From NCBI RefSeq assembly GCF_002099425.1, contig NW_018344059.1, positions 5,282,001 through 5,346,000 of the forward strand: DNA of 64,000 nucleotides, written 5' to 3'. This DNA comes from Phascolarctos cinereus. Taxonomy: Eukaryota; Chordata; Mammalia; Diprotodontia; Phascolarctidae. Below the pieces are notes generated by a model that worked only from the letters and a program-made list of their open reading frames with translations, did not search any database and was not told the DNA's origin. Shown here piece after piece: positions 1 to 12,300 of the stretch (the first letter of the stretch is position 1; the number at the start of each line of letters is the position of its first letter). Made by a program: the position numbers and the translations under genes.

Positions 1-695
1 TCATCTGGACTGATGTATAAAAAAAGCTTGCTGGTTCATCACCCCGCCACAAGTGTCCTCCTATCCAGGCTATCCTCCACTCAGCTGCAAATTGATCTTC
101 CTAAAATGTAGATCTGACCATTTCACACACACCCTCACCACCACCCAATAGACTCCAGTGGCTCACTGTTTCCTCCAGAATCAAATATAAAGTCTTCTGT
201 TTTCTATTCAAAACCCTTCATAACTCAGCAAACCCCCTGCTCCTTCCTAGTGTTCTTATTCCTTACACACACACACACCACCATGTATTGTGCATCCAGT
301 GATATTGACCTCCTTGTTATTCCTCAATACACTCAATTCCAAACAGTCCATTTTCTAACTACAGACATTCACTCTGTTTATCCCCTGTGCCTGGAACACT
401 CTCCCCCCTTACCTGACTTTGCTGGCTGCCTTCAAGTCCCAGTTAAAATCCCATTTTCTACAGGAAATCAATCACCCCTCATTCTAACACCTCTCTTCTG
501 TTAATTGTTTCCATTTTATCCTATATCTATGTATACGTATATCTTTTCCTACATAGTTGTTTTTATATCTCCTCCATTAGACCCTGAGTTCCTTGACAGC
601 AGGGAACTCTCCTTTGTCTTTCTTTGTATTCCCAGCACTTAGCACAGTACCTGTCACATTGTAATCACTTAATAAATGTTTATTGACTAACTGAC
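1..695 (+). mobile_element. L2-clade LINE, 3' region (left end outside the window)
   Basis: The sequence reads like the 3' part of an L2 ORF and UTR in sense orientation: 'cagtggctcactg', 'cttcataactcagcaaac', 'tgcctggaacactctcccccc', then 'ccttgacagcagggaactc' and the terminal 'aataaatgtttattgact'. A short CA run lies at about 266-280. Confidence 0.75.
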
Positions 696-1310
696 ATGTC
701 TATTTATCTTTAATACCAAATCTTTATCGGAGATATTTGATACAAGGATTTTTCCCATTTGTCCTTCTTATCTCTAGATGCATTCATTTTGCTTATGCAA
801 AAGCTTTTCAATTTAATGTAATTGAAATTATCTGTCTAAATCTTTTATAATTACCATTATCCCTTGTTTGTTTAAGAATTCAGCCCCCATCCACAGCTGT
901 GAAAGTTATGTGATTTACTTATCTTCTCATTTTTTCATGGTATGATCTGTAATATTCAGGTCACATGCATTTTGAATTTTTGTGGAATATGGTATAAGAT
1001 GTTTGTCTAAGCCTAATTTTTGCCAGGCTGCTTTCCAGTTTTCCCAGCAATTCTTATGAAGCAGGGAATTCTTTTCTAGGTTAGTTATGTTTTGGGGTTT
1101 ATCAAACAATAGGTTATTGAGGTTTTTTTATTCTTCCTTGTTTAGTCTATTCCATTGATCTACTTTTTTATTTTTTAGCCAGCACCTAATAAGTCTGATA
1201 ATGGTGGCTTTATGATATGAGCTGATGTCTAGAGGCACTATTTCCCTTTCACTTCTACCTTTTCTTATTTTTTCTAGATAATCTCAATATTTTGATACTC
1301 CAGATAGACT
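696..1310 (-). mobile_element. L1 ORF2-region fragment
   Basis: This AT-rich stretch resembles antisense L1 ORF2 ('cagcaattcttatgaagcagggaattc', in pieces; 'ataatggtggctttatgatatg'). It parallels the same region of the larger L1 copy at 10.3-11.3 kb. It abuts the L2 3' end directly. Confidence 0.6.
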
Positions 1311-1334
1311 ATTATAATTTTGTCCAGCTCTGTT

Positions 1335-1434
1335 GTTTAGCTCATTCTGTGAAGTTTGGATTCAGTAAAAGGGCCACACTTGAGGACCTAAAGGCCACAT
1401 GTGGCCTCGAGGCCGCAAGTTCCCCACCCCGGTC
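1335..1434. mobile_element. hAT-Charlie-type DNA transposon end (nonautonomous)
   Basis: The segment contains 'aagtttggattcagtaaaag', 'ggccacatgtggcctcgagg' and 'ccgcaagttccccacccc'. These are typical of the terminal region of an opossum Charlie-like MITE as I remember it. Only one end is present. Confidence 0.55.
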
Positions 1435-1754
1435 TAGGTTTTCCTCTTTGTCCAGCAGGCATGAATGGTTTTCACTGACCACCTGAGGTCTCAAGAAATT
1501 GTCTGCCTCCCAGCAGACAATTCTGTTGCATCTGCTACAGAAATGCTCAGCTCAGGGCATTGCTATACCTCACCTGGCGTAACTAGAGACATCCCTTTCA
1601 TCTGGGAACACTTCCCAGAATGTAGGATTTCCCTTCCATCTGCAGAGCTATGCATAGGATCCATATCTTTCTGCTCAGATCTTGGTATAGTTTCTGGTTG
1701 TAATTTGTTCTTTTTTTTTTTTTCTTGTTAGACTCATTCCCTCTGTACTAAGCT

Positions 1755-1966
1755 CTTGTGGATTATAGAAGCTTTGATTTAGAGCTAGAAGAACCTTAGA
1801 GGGCATTGAGTCCAACCTACCCATTTTACAGATGGGGAAGCTGAGGCACAGTGTGGTTAAGTTAATTACTTTTCCAGGGTCACATAGCTAGTGTCTGATG
1901 CAGGATTTGAACTCATGTCTTCCTGACTCTAATTCCAGCACTCTACTACATCATCTAACTGCCTAG
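1755..1966 (-). mobile_element. CORE-SINE (MIR/THER1-type), antisense
   Basis: Antisense landmarks occur in order: 'cccattttacagatgggg', 'aagctgaggcacag', 'agggtcacatagctag', 'gatttgaactcatgtcttcc' and 'catctaactgcct'. It is nearly full length for the family. Confidence 0.8.
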
Positions 1967-2299
1967 GTCAGTTTCCCTGACCAAACCAGTGTCCCTTGTA
2001 TACATATTCTGCAGATGCACATTATTCTCAGTCTTGAGTCACAGAACCTCCTTCTCCCCAAATTAAAAGCCTAGACAAATCTGTCTCAGGACCATCTAGG
2101 ACTGACTGTCTCTTTGTTTTATATTAATATTTTCTCCTAGCACTTCTCTTAACCCTTTACATACTCCTACTCTGAAACCCGATTATGGCATGGAGGTGGC
2201 CATAAGTTCTTGAGGGCTATGACAGCAGAACACAAGCTTTGGGAAGTTCTTCCATAATGAAAACACATCACATACAGTCTCATTGACTGACAGATAGCT

Positions 2300-2722
2300 T
2301 GCCAACGACCAACCAGCACAGACATTCAACAATGGGTTGACCAAGAATCTTGGGCAGACTTGTATGAACTTATGCAGAGTGAAGTAAACAGGACCAGGAA
2401 AACAATTTGTATAATGACAACAATATGGAAAGGCAAACAACTTTGAAAGGCTTAGAAACTGATCAGCATAATGACCAATCATGATTCTAGAGGACTAATG
2501 ATGAAACATGCTGACCACCTCCTGATAGAGATGCAGGGGACTCCGAGTGTTTAAAGAATGAAACGTATATTTTTGGATATGGTCAATGTGAAGATCTGTT
2601 TTGATTGACTATACGTGATTGGAATGGGCTTTGTTTTTCTTTAGTTCTCAACTGGCAGAGGAGGTGGGAGAGAAAGTGGATGTTTTGCTGCTTGAAAAAT
2701 ATGTAATTTTTTTTAGAAAAAA
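2300..2722 (+). mobile_element. L1 3' end, sense
   Basis: Sense-strand marsupial L1 3' UTR: 'cagagtgaagtaaacaggac', 'aatgacaacaatatggaaag', 'cctcctgatagagatgcagg', and an A-rich end with 'gtaattttttttagaaaaaa'. From 2723 to 4040 I recognise nothing further. Confidence 0.65.
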
Positions 2723-4044
2723 AATAGGTCGACCACTAGATGATTAATTCCTTGCCCATGAAATTTCTTAAACACATGTTACCTGTGGCCCTGGGGTACC
2801 CCTTCTCACAAAGGGTTCTAGCTACAAACATGGCCGTGTCTGCTGTGGACTTAAATGGACAGCATTTGGTCCTTGGGGAGCTGATCTCTAAAAGAAGGGG
2901 ATTCAGACTTTTTTTTTGTACTCTCTGGCTCATTCATAATGCCCCTCTCTCTGGGCTAGAAACTTGGGGAAAATCTTTTAAACTTATGTATGACTCATAA
3001 TGTAGTTTTCATGTATGGGATAGCTATTTATTTCCTCTAGCACAAATAATTGCTTAAAACACAAAATACTAATAACTATACATTGATAAATACTTTAAAC
3101 AGGAAACAGTAATGCATCACTTCTGTTACATGCTCCTGGGTGGTAGGAAAGACTCCTGGGAGATTTGTGGGACTGCTGAACAGGTTTCACTTTGACTTCT
3201 GTACTATCTAAGCAATAACTCAAGGTCCAGTTCTTCAGGCCAGCCAAGCCTAGATTGGTTCATCTTCCTTATATGAGAAAAGTATCATTGAAGGGAGCAT
3301 CTCCTGCTGGACAGCCAGCACAAAAATCTGGAACTTCTTGACCACTGAGCTCAGAAAGTAGATGCTAAAACATCTATCTAATCCATCTCAGGATTGCTGT
3401 GTTCATGTAAAGAAAAACAAAACAGAAAGGACAGCTAGGGACCTATGACCCAGTTTTAGGCTCACATGGCAAACATTCACTGTCATGTATGTATAGCTGC
3501 CATAGCTGCTACTGGGGAGGAGAGGGAGAAAAATCCCCTTTCTCACTTGCTAGAAGTTCAAGGGAGAGTTGACCTTGGCTATAACCCAAGAAAGAGACTT
3601 CCTTGAATGAGAGAGAAGCCCCTCACTTCTCTTGGTAGCCTGCTAAAAGGGTAGCTCTTCCTGTCTCCCATTTGTCATGGGGATAAAGGATCCATCCAGT
3701 GGGCCACAGTGTCACCAGCAGCTCCTGGATGGTCCCTTGGCCCCCATGACAAAGAGAAGGGGGCTATGTCAAACATGATTGATGACTGAGTTCTCATTCC
3801 TCTGCAACCTTCTGCTTTTGCAAGTAACAATGTCAGAATGGAAGCAGAGAGGGCAGGGAAAGCAAGTTAAGAATCGTACAGCTTGGAAACCATTTATAAA
3901 CTCTAATTTAACTATTGGTAATTTGAATGTAAGATCCTTGTCCAGTGAACAAGAAGTAGTCATACTACAGGAGGATTAATAAATCATATTAACCTTGACT
4001 TTCTTCTATAAATGGAACCAGAGGACAAAAGAGAATTACAACCA

Positions 4045-4322
4045 AGTAGCAATGTGGTCTAGTGAAAAGAGCATTCGATTTGGGGTCAGATGACCAAGGT
4101 TCAAATCCTATCTCTGCCACTTATGACTTTTGTCACCTTAAGTAAGTCACCAGTTTGGGCCTCAGTTTCCACATCTATAAAATGAAGAGTTTGGACTAGA
4201 TAAAAATTACTTCAGTCCTTTCCATGTCTGCTTCTGTGATCCCGTATTCATCAGTACGTACACAGGATTAAACTCAATGATCTATAAGGTTCCTTCCAAC
4301 TCTAAATTCTACTGACCCTATG
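4045..4322 (+). mobile_element. MIR-type SINE, sense
   Basis: Landmarks: 'atgtggtctagtgaaaagag', 'ttcaaatcctatctctgcc', 'gcctcagtttccacatctat' and 'cttccaactctaaattct'. The 3' part (from about 4238) is interrupted or duplicated. Confidence 0.75.
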
Positions 4323-4547
4323 ATCACCCTGATACTTTTAAACCTTCTCCTCTCCCAAGTCCCTAATTCTATTCCCAATACCATTCTCTTAGCAGCTAAC
4401 CTCACTTCCTACTTTACTGAGAAAACTGAAGCCCTCCCATATGATTTCTTCATCTCCATTATTCCACACCTCAAAAATCTCTATTGAATCAAAGGATTCA
4501 TGAATCCTTTGCTCCATTCTTCCAATCTTGGATAATGAGGTTGACTT

Positions 4548-4834
4548 TTTTTTTTTGTATAAATACTGGGTCTCCCTATTTTGTCCAGGTTGGAAGTACA
4601 GTTTGAGGGCCACTAATTGTCATGAGAGCTTTGTTCTGACCTAGGACAAAGTGACTCTTTTTAGGCAACCTGGTACTCCCTTGCTCCCAGGGGTCCATAA
4701 CAATTGATGTTGATCTTAGTATGGACACCTGATCAACTGAATCCACTTCATCTCAGAACTTCCAAGCTCAAGAGATCCAGCAGCCTTAGTCTCCCTGGGA
4801 GCTGAGATAACAGGCATGTGTCCCCACACTCAAC
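4548..4834 (-). pseudogene. 7SL (SRP) RNA retropseudogene, nearly full length
   Basis: Read on the minus strand this matches the 7SL RNA of the signal recognition particle from end to end. In + orientation I see the 3' end as 'gggtctccctattttgtcca', the middle as 'aggcaacctggtactccc' and 'gatcttagtatggacacctg', and the 5' end as 'gggagctgagataacaggca'. A T-run at about 4545-4556 abuts the RNA 3' end, which on the minus strand is a poly(A) tail and so points to L1-type retroposition. Many substitutions make it an inactive copy. It is not an Alu, because the S-domain is present. Confidence 0.85.
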
Positions 4835-5194
4835 CATGGTTCATCCTTCTTCTTGCCAAAGCAGTTTAACCCCTTGTGTCATTGAATCCCTCCAGTCTTT
4901 TTCAGAAGTTTTCCCTACCAATCATTTCCTCTCTTTCAACTTCCCTCTGTCTTTAACTTCCCACGTGATCTCTCATTACCCAGACCCACCAAAAGCTAAG
5001 AACTCCTTCTACCTTCAAAATAACTCCTGGGAAAGTTTTATCCCTTGCCACTGTGGAACTGTGTAAAGTATGAATTCAATCTGGCCCTTTGTGTGGTCCA
5101 ATTATTAGCAATCTGCTGAACCAGTCACTCATTCTCTCACCACATAGTCCATGAGGGGAAGGGCTGACACATTGGCCCAAGAGGAAGAATGATA

Positions 5195-5400
5195 CGTCAT
5201 AGCTTTTGTGGACACTTCCCAACCCTCTCTCTGGCACCATCATTCTCCTACTGGGAGGTTACCCTGTCCATTTATAGCATGCTTCCAGATCTCGTCCCTG
5301 TCATCTGCAGAAAGTTAGGTCATTTTCCCTTCTTAAGGAGCTGTACCTGGCTCACATTCTTTCTCTATCATAACCCCTCCCCTCAACTGTGGACACTTCA
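5195..5400. repeat. Unclassified interspersed repeat, copy A
   Basis: This segment is clearly similar, in the same orientation, to 8030-8215: both share 'cacttcccaaccctctctctgg' type sequence, 'cctgtccatttatagc', 'gtcatctgcag' and 'cctggctcacatt'. It may be the 5' part of a longer old LINE running to about 6350. Its family is unknown to me. Confidence 0.55.
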
Positions 5401-6355
5401 ACATTACCTTTTTTTCCATTCTTTCCCAGCTGCCCACAGAGACAGACCTCACAAAATCATTCTAAACTTTTCTGCCTCTGATTTTGAACAATGAAGTTAC
5501 TCATTCTGATCATAATCGTCTGTCCTATTTTCACCTCTGTCTCACTTTTCCTAAATTTATTATTCATTCCCATCACACCTTCATCCCCTACCTGTTCTCC
5601 CAGTCTATCACCCCTGCTCCGTTCTCACTTTCTTCTGCTCCCAGTGTTAACACTCTACAGTGGCCCTACAATGCTGTGCCATCTTCCACCCTTGAATTCC
5701 TCACTCTACCAGCTTTCATACCCTGACACAAGCCCCCAATCCAGGTCTTTCTCATTATTTGCCAGAATTCTTTGCTTCTATTCCTGAATTGTTGAGCGGT
5801 GCCAGAGGAAGTTATACAAGCGTGCTGATTGGGTCCATGAGAAATTCATATTATCTCACCTGCAGAACTGGATCTAACGTACAGACAGATTTCACTTGAC
5901 TCCTCAAATACTCTTTGTTTCAGCCAACCAAAGTGGCCTCCTACCTGTTTACTGTGCCTGATATTCCATCTGCTGCCTCCAATCCTTTGCAACAGCTGTC
6001 CCCCTTCCTTAGAATAACCTCGCTCGCTCCTTCCACATTTTGAACTCGCTATCTTCCTTGAGGGCTCAGGTCACATCCCACCTATTTTGTGTGTGTATGT
6101 ATGTATGTATCATGTATGTGTGTGTGCATATGTGTATGTATATTGTATGTTGTGTAATTTATATGTATGTGTGTATATATGTATATGTGTATGTGCCTAT
6201 GTGTATGTATGTATGTACATGTTATGTCCTGCCAGAAGAATTTAAACTCATTGAGGACACAGATTTTTACATTTTTGTCTTTGTATGCTTTTGTGCTTAG
6301 CACCTTACCTTATACTTAGTACATGCATATTGAGTTAAATTGCATTGAATTGAGC
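5400..6355 (+). repeat. Probable old LINE remnant with an L2-like 3' tail, interrupted by a TATG repeat
   Basis: The region has the C/T-rich coding-like texture of sense LINE copies, and ends after 6225 with 'aactcattgaggacacag' and 'gcttagcaccttacc', an L2-like 3' UTR. I cannot assign the middle part. Confidence 0.35.
6088..6222. repeat. TG/TATG simple repeat
   Basis: Imperfect tracts of 'tatg', 'tgtg' and 'tgta' run for about 135 bp. They sit inside the LINE-like remnant. Confidence 0.9.
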
Positions 6356-6599
6356 CCTCACTACTACATCCTTGAGTTCACACTGTTCTCTATTTTTACC
6401 AGATAGACACTCTATCATAATTGCTGAAGTAACTACTCCCAATGTTTTCCTCTCCCAACACCTCAGCCCTGCTTCTCTCTCATAGACAAGCTGGTCTCCA
6501 ACTTTATTGAGAAAATCAAGGCCTTCTGTTGTGAGTTCCCTGGCCTTCCCTAAACCATGTCTCTGTCCTGGTCAGACCAATTGGGATTCCATTTCATTT

Positions 6600-6955
6600 T
6601 CATGGCCACACTTTAGGGAAAGACATTGACAAGCCGCAGAATATCCAGATGAAAGCCGCTCGTGATAGAGCCCTTTTGGTCATGGCATATAAAAAGAGTT
6701 CAAAGTAACTTGGGATTGTTCTCATGGATAAGGGATTTAGAGAAGACATGCTAGCTATCTTCAGATGCTTAAAGAGCTGCTGTGTAGAAGAGGGATTAGG
6801 TTTGTTTTACTTGGCCTTACAGGACAGAACTGATAGCAATAGATGTGGAAGTTACAGGGAGTCTGATTCAGGTTGGATATAAGGAAAATCCTTCTATGCT
6901 GTAGCTGTCCCTAAGTGAAATGGGCTTCCTGGGAGATGGCATATTCCTCTTTACT
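6600..6955 (+). mobile_element. CR1/L3-clade LINE, 3' region, sense
   Basis: Sense CR1-type landmarks: 'gacattgacaagc', 'cttcagatgcttaaagagct', 'ggatataaggaaaatcctt' and 'ctgtccctaagtgaaatggg'. It is 5'-truncated. Confidence 0.6.
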
Positions 6956-6969
6956 GGTTGATTTAGCTT

Positions 6970-7085
6970 GTAACTGAGTGGCAGTGTGGTATAATGGAGA
7001 AAGAGCTGGGTTCAAGACTCAACTCTGATATAAACTGGCTAGATGACCTTGGGCCAGTCACTTGACCTCTCTGTTCCAGGGAACT
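6970..7085 (+). mobile_element. MIR-type SINE, sense, truncated
   Basis: Landmarks: 'agtggcagtgtggtataatg', 'actggctagatgacctt', 'ggccagtcacttgacctct'. The 3' half is absent. Confidence 0.65.
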
Positions 7086-7254
7086 AAAACTGAGTAATTT
7101 TTTAAAAAAAGGTGCTGATCTGTATTGGGAGAAGGAGTCTCCTCACCTGGGCATTCCCTAAACCAAATCATGGTCTAATCCCTATTCCTAACCTAACTTG
7201 TAACAATAGTTACAATTTTCTAGGTTTGATAATTAAACTTCATCAGGATATCAG

Positions 7255-7409
7255 CAAATCAACAAGTATTTATTAAGCACCTACTACTTTCAGGTGCTAT
7301 ACTAGGTGCTGAGCATACAAGTAAATTAATGAAACAATGTCTTCTCACTATGAATTTATATTCTAATGGAGAAGAGAAGTACATATAAACAGACACGTAA
7401 GACAAATAT

Positions 7410-7412
<3 letters not shown>
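7255..7412 (-). mobile_element. L2 3' end, antisense
   Basis: Antisense L2 3' UTR: 'caacaagtatttattaagca', 'cctactactttcaggtgct', 'taggtgctgagcatacaagt', 'ttctaatggagaagagaagt'. Confidence 0.7.

Positions 7413-7413
<1 letters not shown>

Positions 7414-7456
<43 letters not shown>
7414..7456. repeat. (GT)n microsatellite
   Basis: About 21 uninterrupted GT units lie between the L2 tail and the following SINE. Confidence 0.97.
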
Positions 7457-7457
<1 letters not shown>

Positions 7458-7675
7458 TAGAGTGCCAGGCCTGGAGTCAGAGAGAGTTCAAATCTAGCCT
7501 CAGACACTTACTAGCTGTTTGACCCTGGGCAAGTCACTTAACCCTATTTGCCTCAGTTTCCTCATCTGTCAAATGAGCTGGAGATGGCAAACCACTCCAG
7601 TATCTTTGCCAAGAAAACCTCATTTGGGATCATGGAGAGTTGGACACAACTGAAATGACTGAACAACAATAAAAC
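7457..7675 (+). mobile_element. Marsupial tRNA-derived SINE (MAR1/SINE1-type), sense
   Basis: Starts at 'gatagagtgccaggcctgga', then 'cagacacttactagctgttt', 'tttgcctcagtttcctcat', 'aaccactccagtatctttgc', and ends 'gaacaacaataaaac'. The extreme 5' end is replaced by the GT repeat. Confidence 0.88.
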
Positions 7676-8029
7676 ATAAAACAGTTGTCAGGGGTGCTAA
7701 TTAGGCATTTTACATTTTACCTTGGCACTATACTGTCCAAACTACTCCTAGTACATGTCTACTGCTACAACAGGTAGGTTTAGACCACAACTTTCTTAGG
7801 GGTCATCATCTTCTACAGAAATATAGAAATTTTCCCTTCTTATGCCAATGTTATAACCATCTGCTCTTCTGACTGGACACAAACTTCCAGACCTCTCAAA
7901 CTCACAAGTTGTCTTTCAGCCTCAGCATGTCCACCTTTAGAACCATGTTTAGTCATCAACTCAGAAAAGAAGGCACTAAGTAGAAAAGGCCAGCATGGAC
8001 CCAGGCCTGAGCTTATCTACTTGAATCCA

Positions 8030-8215
8030 CATTCCTGTTTGGTAGTCCACTTACACATTCCAACCTTCTCTCTGGCACCATTGTTCTACTACTTGGAACT
8101 TAATCTGTCCATTTATAGCGCACTTCCAGATCCTGTCTTTGTCATCTGCAGGATGTCAAGTCTTTTTCCCTTTCTCAAGGAGCTTAGTACCTGGCTCACA
8201 TTTTATGCTAACCCC
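8030..8215. repeat. Unclassified interspersed repeat, copy B
   Basis: Second copy of the repeat at 5195, same orientation, about 2.8 kb away. It ends in a C-run (8212-8224). Confidence 0.55.
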
Positions 8216-8284
8216 CCCCCCCCGCCGCCCTCAGCCTTGGAGACCTCAACATCACCTCTATGTCCATTCTCAAAAAACCTAGAC

Positions 8285-8718
8285 TTACACAAATTGATGT
8301 GAAGTGAAATGAGCAGAACCAGAAGAACATTGTACACAGTAACAGCAATATTGTATGATAGTCAACTGTGATTAACTTAGCTATTCTCAGCAATATAATG
8401 ACCCAAGACAATTCTTAGGATGAAAGGTACTGTCCATCTCCAGAGAAAGAACTGGTGGAGCCTGAGTGCAGTCTGAAGATATTTTTTCTTCATTTTTCTT
8501 GTTTGGTTTTTTTTTGTCTGTGTTTTCTTTCACAGCATGACTTACATAGAAACGTGTTTTTCGTGACTATACATGTATAACCTATGTCAAATTGCTTGCC
8601 TTCTCTATGAGAGGAGAGAGAAGGGAAGAAGAGAATTTGGAATTCAAAATTTGAAAAAAGAATGTTAAAAACTGTTTTTACATGTAATTGGAAAAAATAA
8701 AATATTAAACAAAACTCA
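8285..8718 (+). mobile_element. L1 3' end with poly(A) signal, sense
   Basis: Sense L1 3' UTR: 'agcagaaccagaagaacatt', 'gtccatctccagagaaagaa', 'gaattcaaaatttgaaaaaag', then 'ggaaaaaataaaatatt' with an AATAAA-type signal at the end. It is 5'-truncated. Confidence 0.85.
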
Positions 8719-9339
8719 TAGTTGTTTCAGCACTGGCCTACCACAAGTCTGGAAGCAGGTAACAAAGCACCCATGTAGGAACTGGACCTGAGAATGTTAA
8801 CTCTGACCATGCTAGGGATGGAAAGAAGGGGGACAAAGAGTATGACAGTTGTCCAGAAATGAACTTTTCCACCTCTGGAAATAGTGAGTTCACTGATATT
8901 CCAAGCAGTCAGAGAGGCTGAACCGCTTAGCAGGAATATTAGAGAGAATATTCATACTTCAGGTACAGATTGGACCAGGTGAACTCTGAGGATCCTTCCA
9001 ACCCTAAGATTTTAAGATTCTATAAATCTTCACCCTTCACCTCCTTTAATTCCGTCTCAGAAGAATAGGTTACCTTTTATTTTTCTGGCCAAACAAGCCC
9101 TTGTAACTTTCATCCCATTCCTTTCCATCTCTAGGAGGGAATCTGTGATTCCCTCTCTTAACTTCCCTCCCTTCTTCTCACTTCATTTAAACATGCTCAG
9201 GTGTCCACCATCCTAAAAAACAAATACCCCCCCCAAAAACCCCAAACCCCCCCCGACCAACTAATCAACAATGACAAAAACCCCAAAACTTAATTTTGAC
9301 CCTATCATATCCTCTAACTATTGTCCTATATAAATTGTC

Positions 9340-12300
9340 CCAAAAGTCTGTGACATTTTTTCAAGTGAAAAATTTTGTATTTTATTTTTTCCAATTATAT
9401 GTAAAAACAATTTTGACCTTTTAAAAAAAAATTTTGAGTTCCAAATTCCCTTCCTCCCTCTCTCCCCTTCCCCCTCCTTGAGAAAACAAGTAACTTGATA
9501 TAGATTACACATGTGCAGTCATGTAAAATATTTTTCTCTATTAGCCATGTTGTGAAAGAAAACAGACCAAAAAAAAGCAAGAAAAATAGAGTAAAAAACA
9601 TGCTTTGATCTACATTCAGACTCTATCAATTCTTTCTCTGGAGGTAGATAATATTTTTCATCATAAGTCCTTCAGCACTGTATTGCTGAGAATAACAAAG
9701 TCATTCACAGTTGATCATTGCACAGTATTGCTGTTACTGTGTATAATGGTGTCCTGGTTCTGCTCACTTCACTTTGTATCAATTCATATAGGTCTTCCCA
9801 AGTTTTTTCTGAAACCATCCTGGTCGTCATTTAGCCATTTCTCAATTGACGGCCATCCCTTCAATTTCCAGTTCTTTGACATCACAAAAAGCTGCTATAA
9901 ATATTTTTGTTCATACAGGCCATTTTCCTTTTTTTTTTTTAATCTCTTTGGGATACAAACTCAGCAGTGGTATTTCTGGGTCAAAGGGTATACACAGTTT
10001 TATAGCTCTTTGGGTATAGTTCCAAATCATTCTCCAGAATGGTTGGATCAGTTCACAATTCCACCAACAATGCATTAGTGTCCCAATTTTTCCACATCCT
10101 CTCCAACATTTGTCATATTCCTTTAATGTCATGTTAGCCAATCTGATAGCATGAGGTGGTACCTCAGAGTTATTTTAATTTGAATTTCTCTAATGAGTAG
10201 TGATTTAGAGCATTTTTTCATATGACTATAGATAACTTTGATTTCTTTTTGTAAAAACTACCTGTTCATATCCTTTGACTATCAATTGGGGAATGACTTG
10301 TGTTCTTAGAAATTTGACTCAGTTGTCTATATATTCGAGAAATGAGGCCTTTATCAGAGAAACTTGCTGTAAAAAATTTTCCCCAGTCAACATTAGAATG
10401 CTGACTGTATTGATTTTGTCTGTGTAAAACCTTTTTAATTTAATGTTATCAAAATCTATCTCTTGATTGGTCATAAATTTTTGCTTTATCCATAGATCTG
10501 ACAGGTAAAATGTTCCATACCCTCCTAATTTGCTTGTGATATCACCCTTTATGTCTGCATCATGTACCTAGTTTAACCTTGTCTTGGTATACAGTATGAG
10601 ATGTTGGTCTATACCTAATTTCTGCCAAACTGATTTCTGGTTTTCCCAGCAATTTTTGTCTAATACAGTCATCCCTCATCATTTGTGAGGGGTTAGGGGC
10701 ACAGGACCCCCATGAATATGAAAAACTACAAATAACTCTAGATCCTGCCATAAACCTTTATTTTTAATAAATCTGATCATATTTATTTAACACCAAAAAC
10801 AAGTAAAGCAGCCCACTGTACCCATTAAAGCATTGTAGTTTTTATGCAAGAGATTAGTATCTCGCACACTATGCAGAGTCTTTGTAGCTGCCAGTTTAGC
10901 TGCAGCAACTGCTCCAAGGATTTCCTTCTCTTATGAAAAGTGCAAGATACAACAATCACTGTGAGAGAAAATCATGAGTCTGAATGATAGAGAGTAGTTC
11001 TTCAGTGTATCGAAATGTTTAACAAAGTTTAATTATTTCTATTAAATTTATGTATTTATACTTATGGTAGTAAATTATAAAATTGATAATATATAGTATT
11101 TATGCATTTATGACTTGCTAATTTTTTTTTTAGTTTTCTTGACATATATTCATTGTCTGTGATTTTCCACAGTCCACCACAAATCTCCCAAAATTGCCAT
11201 TTAATTTTTGATAATGGATTGTTTTGATGATTACCACTTCATAATACAATTTGACATCTGGTACTGCTAGGCTACCTTCCTTCACAATGTTTTTTATTGA
11301 TTCCCTTGATATTCTTGACCTTTTATTCTTCCAGATGAATTTTATTTTTTTTCTAGCCCTATAGAACATTTTTTTGGGTAGTTTGATTGGTATGGCACTG
11401 AATAAGTAAATTAATTTAGGTAGAATTGTCATTTTTATTATATTGGCTTGGCCTACCCCATGAGCAATTTCTCCAGTTGTTTAGATCTGGCTTTGTTTGT
11501 GTGGAAAGTGTTTTGGAATTGTGTTCATATGGTTCCTATGTTTCCCTTCGCAGGTAGACTCCCAAGTATTTTATATTGTCTATAGTTATTCTAAATAGAA
11601 TTTCTCTTTTGATCTCTTCCTGCAGGACTTGGTTGGTAATACTTAGAAATGCTGATGATTTATGTGGTTTTATTTTATATCCTGCAACTCTGCTGAAGTT
11701 GTTAATTATTTCAGTTAGTTTTTTTAGTTGCTTCTCTAGGATTCTCTAAGTATACTATCATATAATGTGTAAAGAATGATAGTTTTATTTTCTCATTGCC
11801 TGTTCTAATTCTCTCAGTTTCTCTATCATCTCCTATTGCTACAGCTAGCATTTATAGTACAATATTGAATAAGAGTGGTGATAATGGGTATTCTTGCTTT
11901 ACCCCTGATCTTACCGGGAAGGTTTCTAGATTATCCCCATTGTAAATAATGCTTGCTGATGGTTTTAGGTAGATACTACTTATATCATTTTAAGGAAAGC
12001 TCAATTTGTTACTATGCTTTCTAGTGTTTTAACAGGAATGACTTGTATTTTTGTCAAAAGCTTTTTCTGCATCTATTGACATACTCATATGATTTTTGTT
12101 GGTTTTGTTCTCGATATGGTCAATTATACTGATAGTTTTCCTGATATTGAACCAGCCTTACATTCCTCATATAAATCACACTTGGTCATAGTGTATGATC
12201 TTTGTGATATACCATATAATCTTTTTGCTAGTATTTTATTTAAAATTTTTGCATCAATATTCATTAGGAAAATTGTTCTATAGTTTTCTTTGTTTTTGCT

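Noticed and set aside
4548-4834. Alu-like reading of this element
   Set aside because: The S-domain of 7SL is present and the organism lacks Alu, so a 7SL retrocopy fits better.
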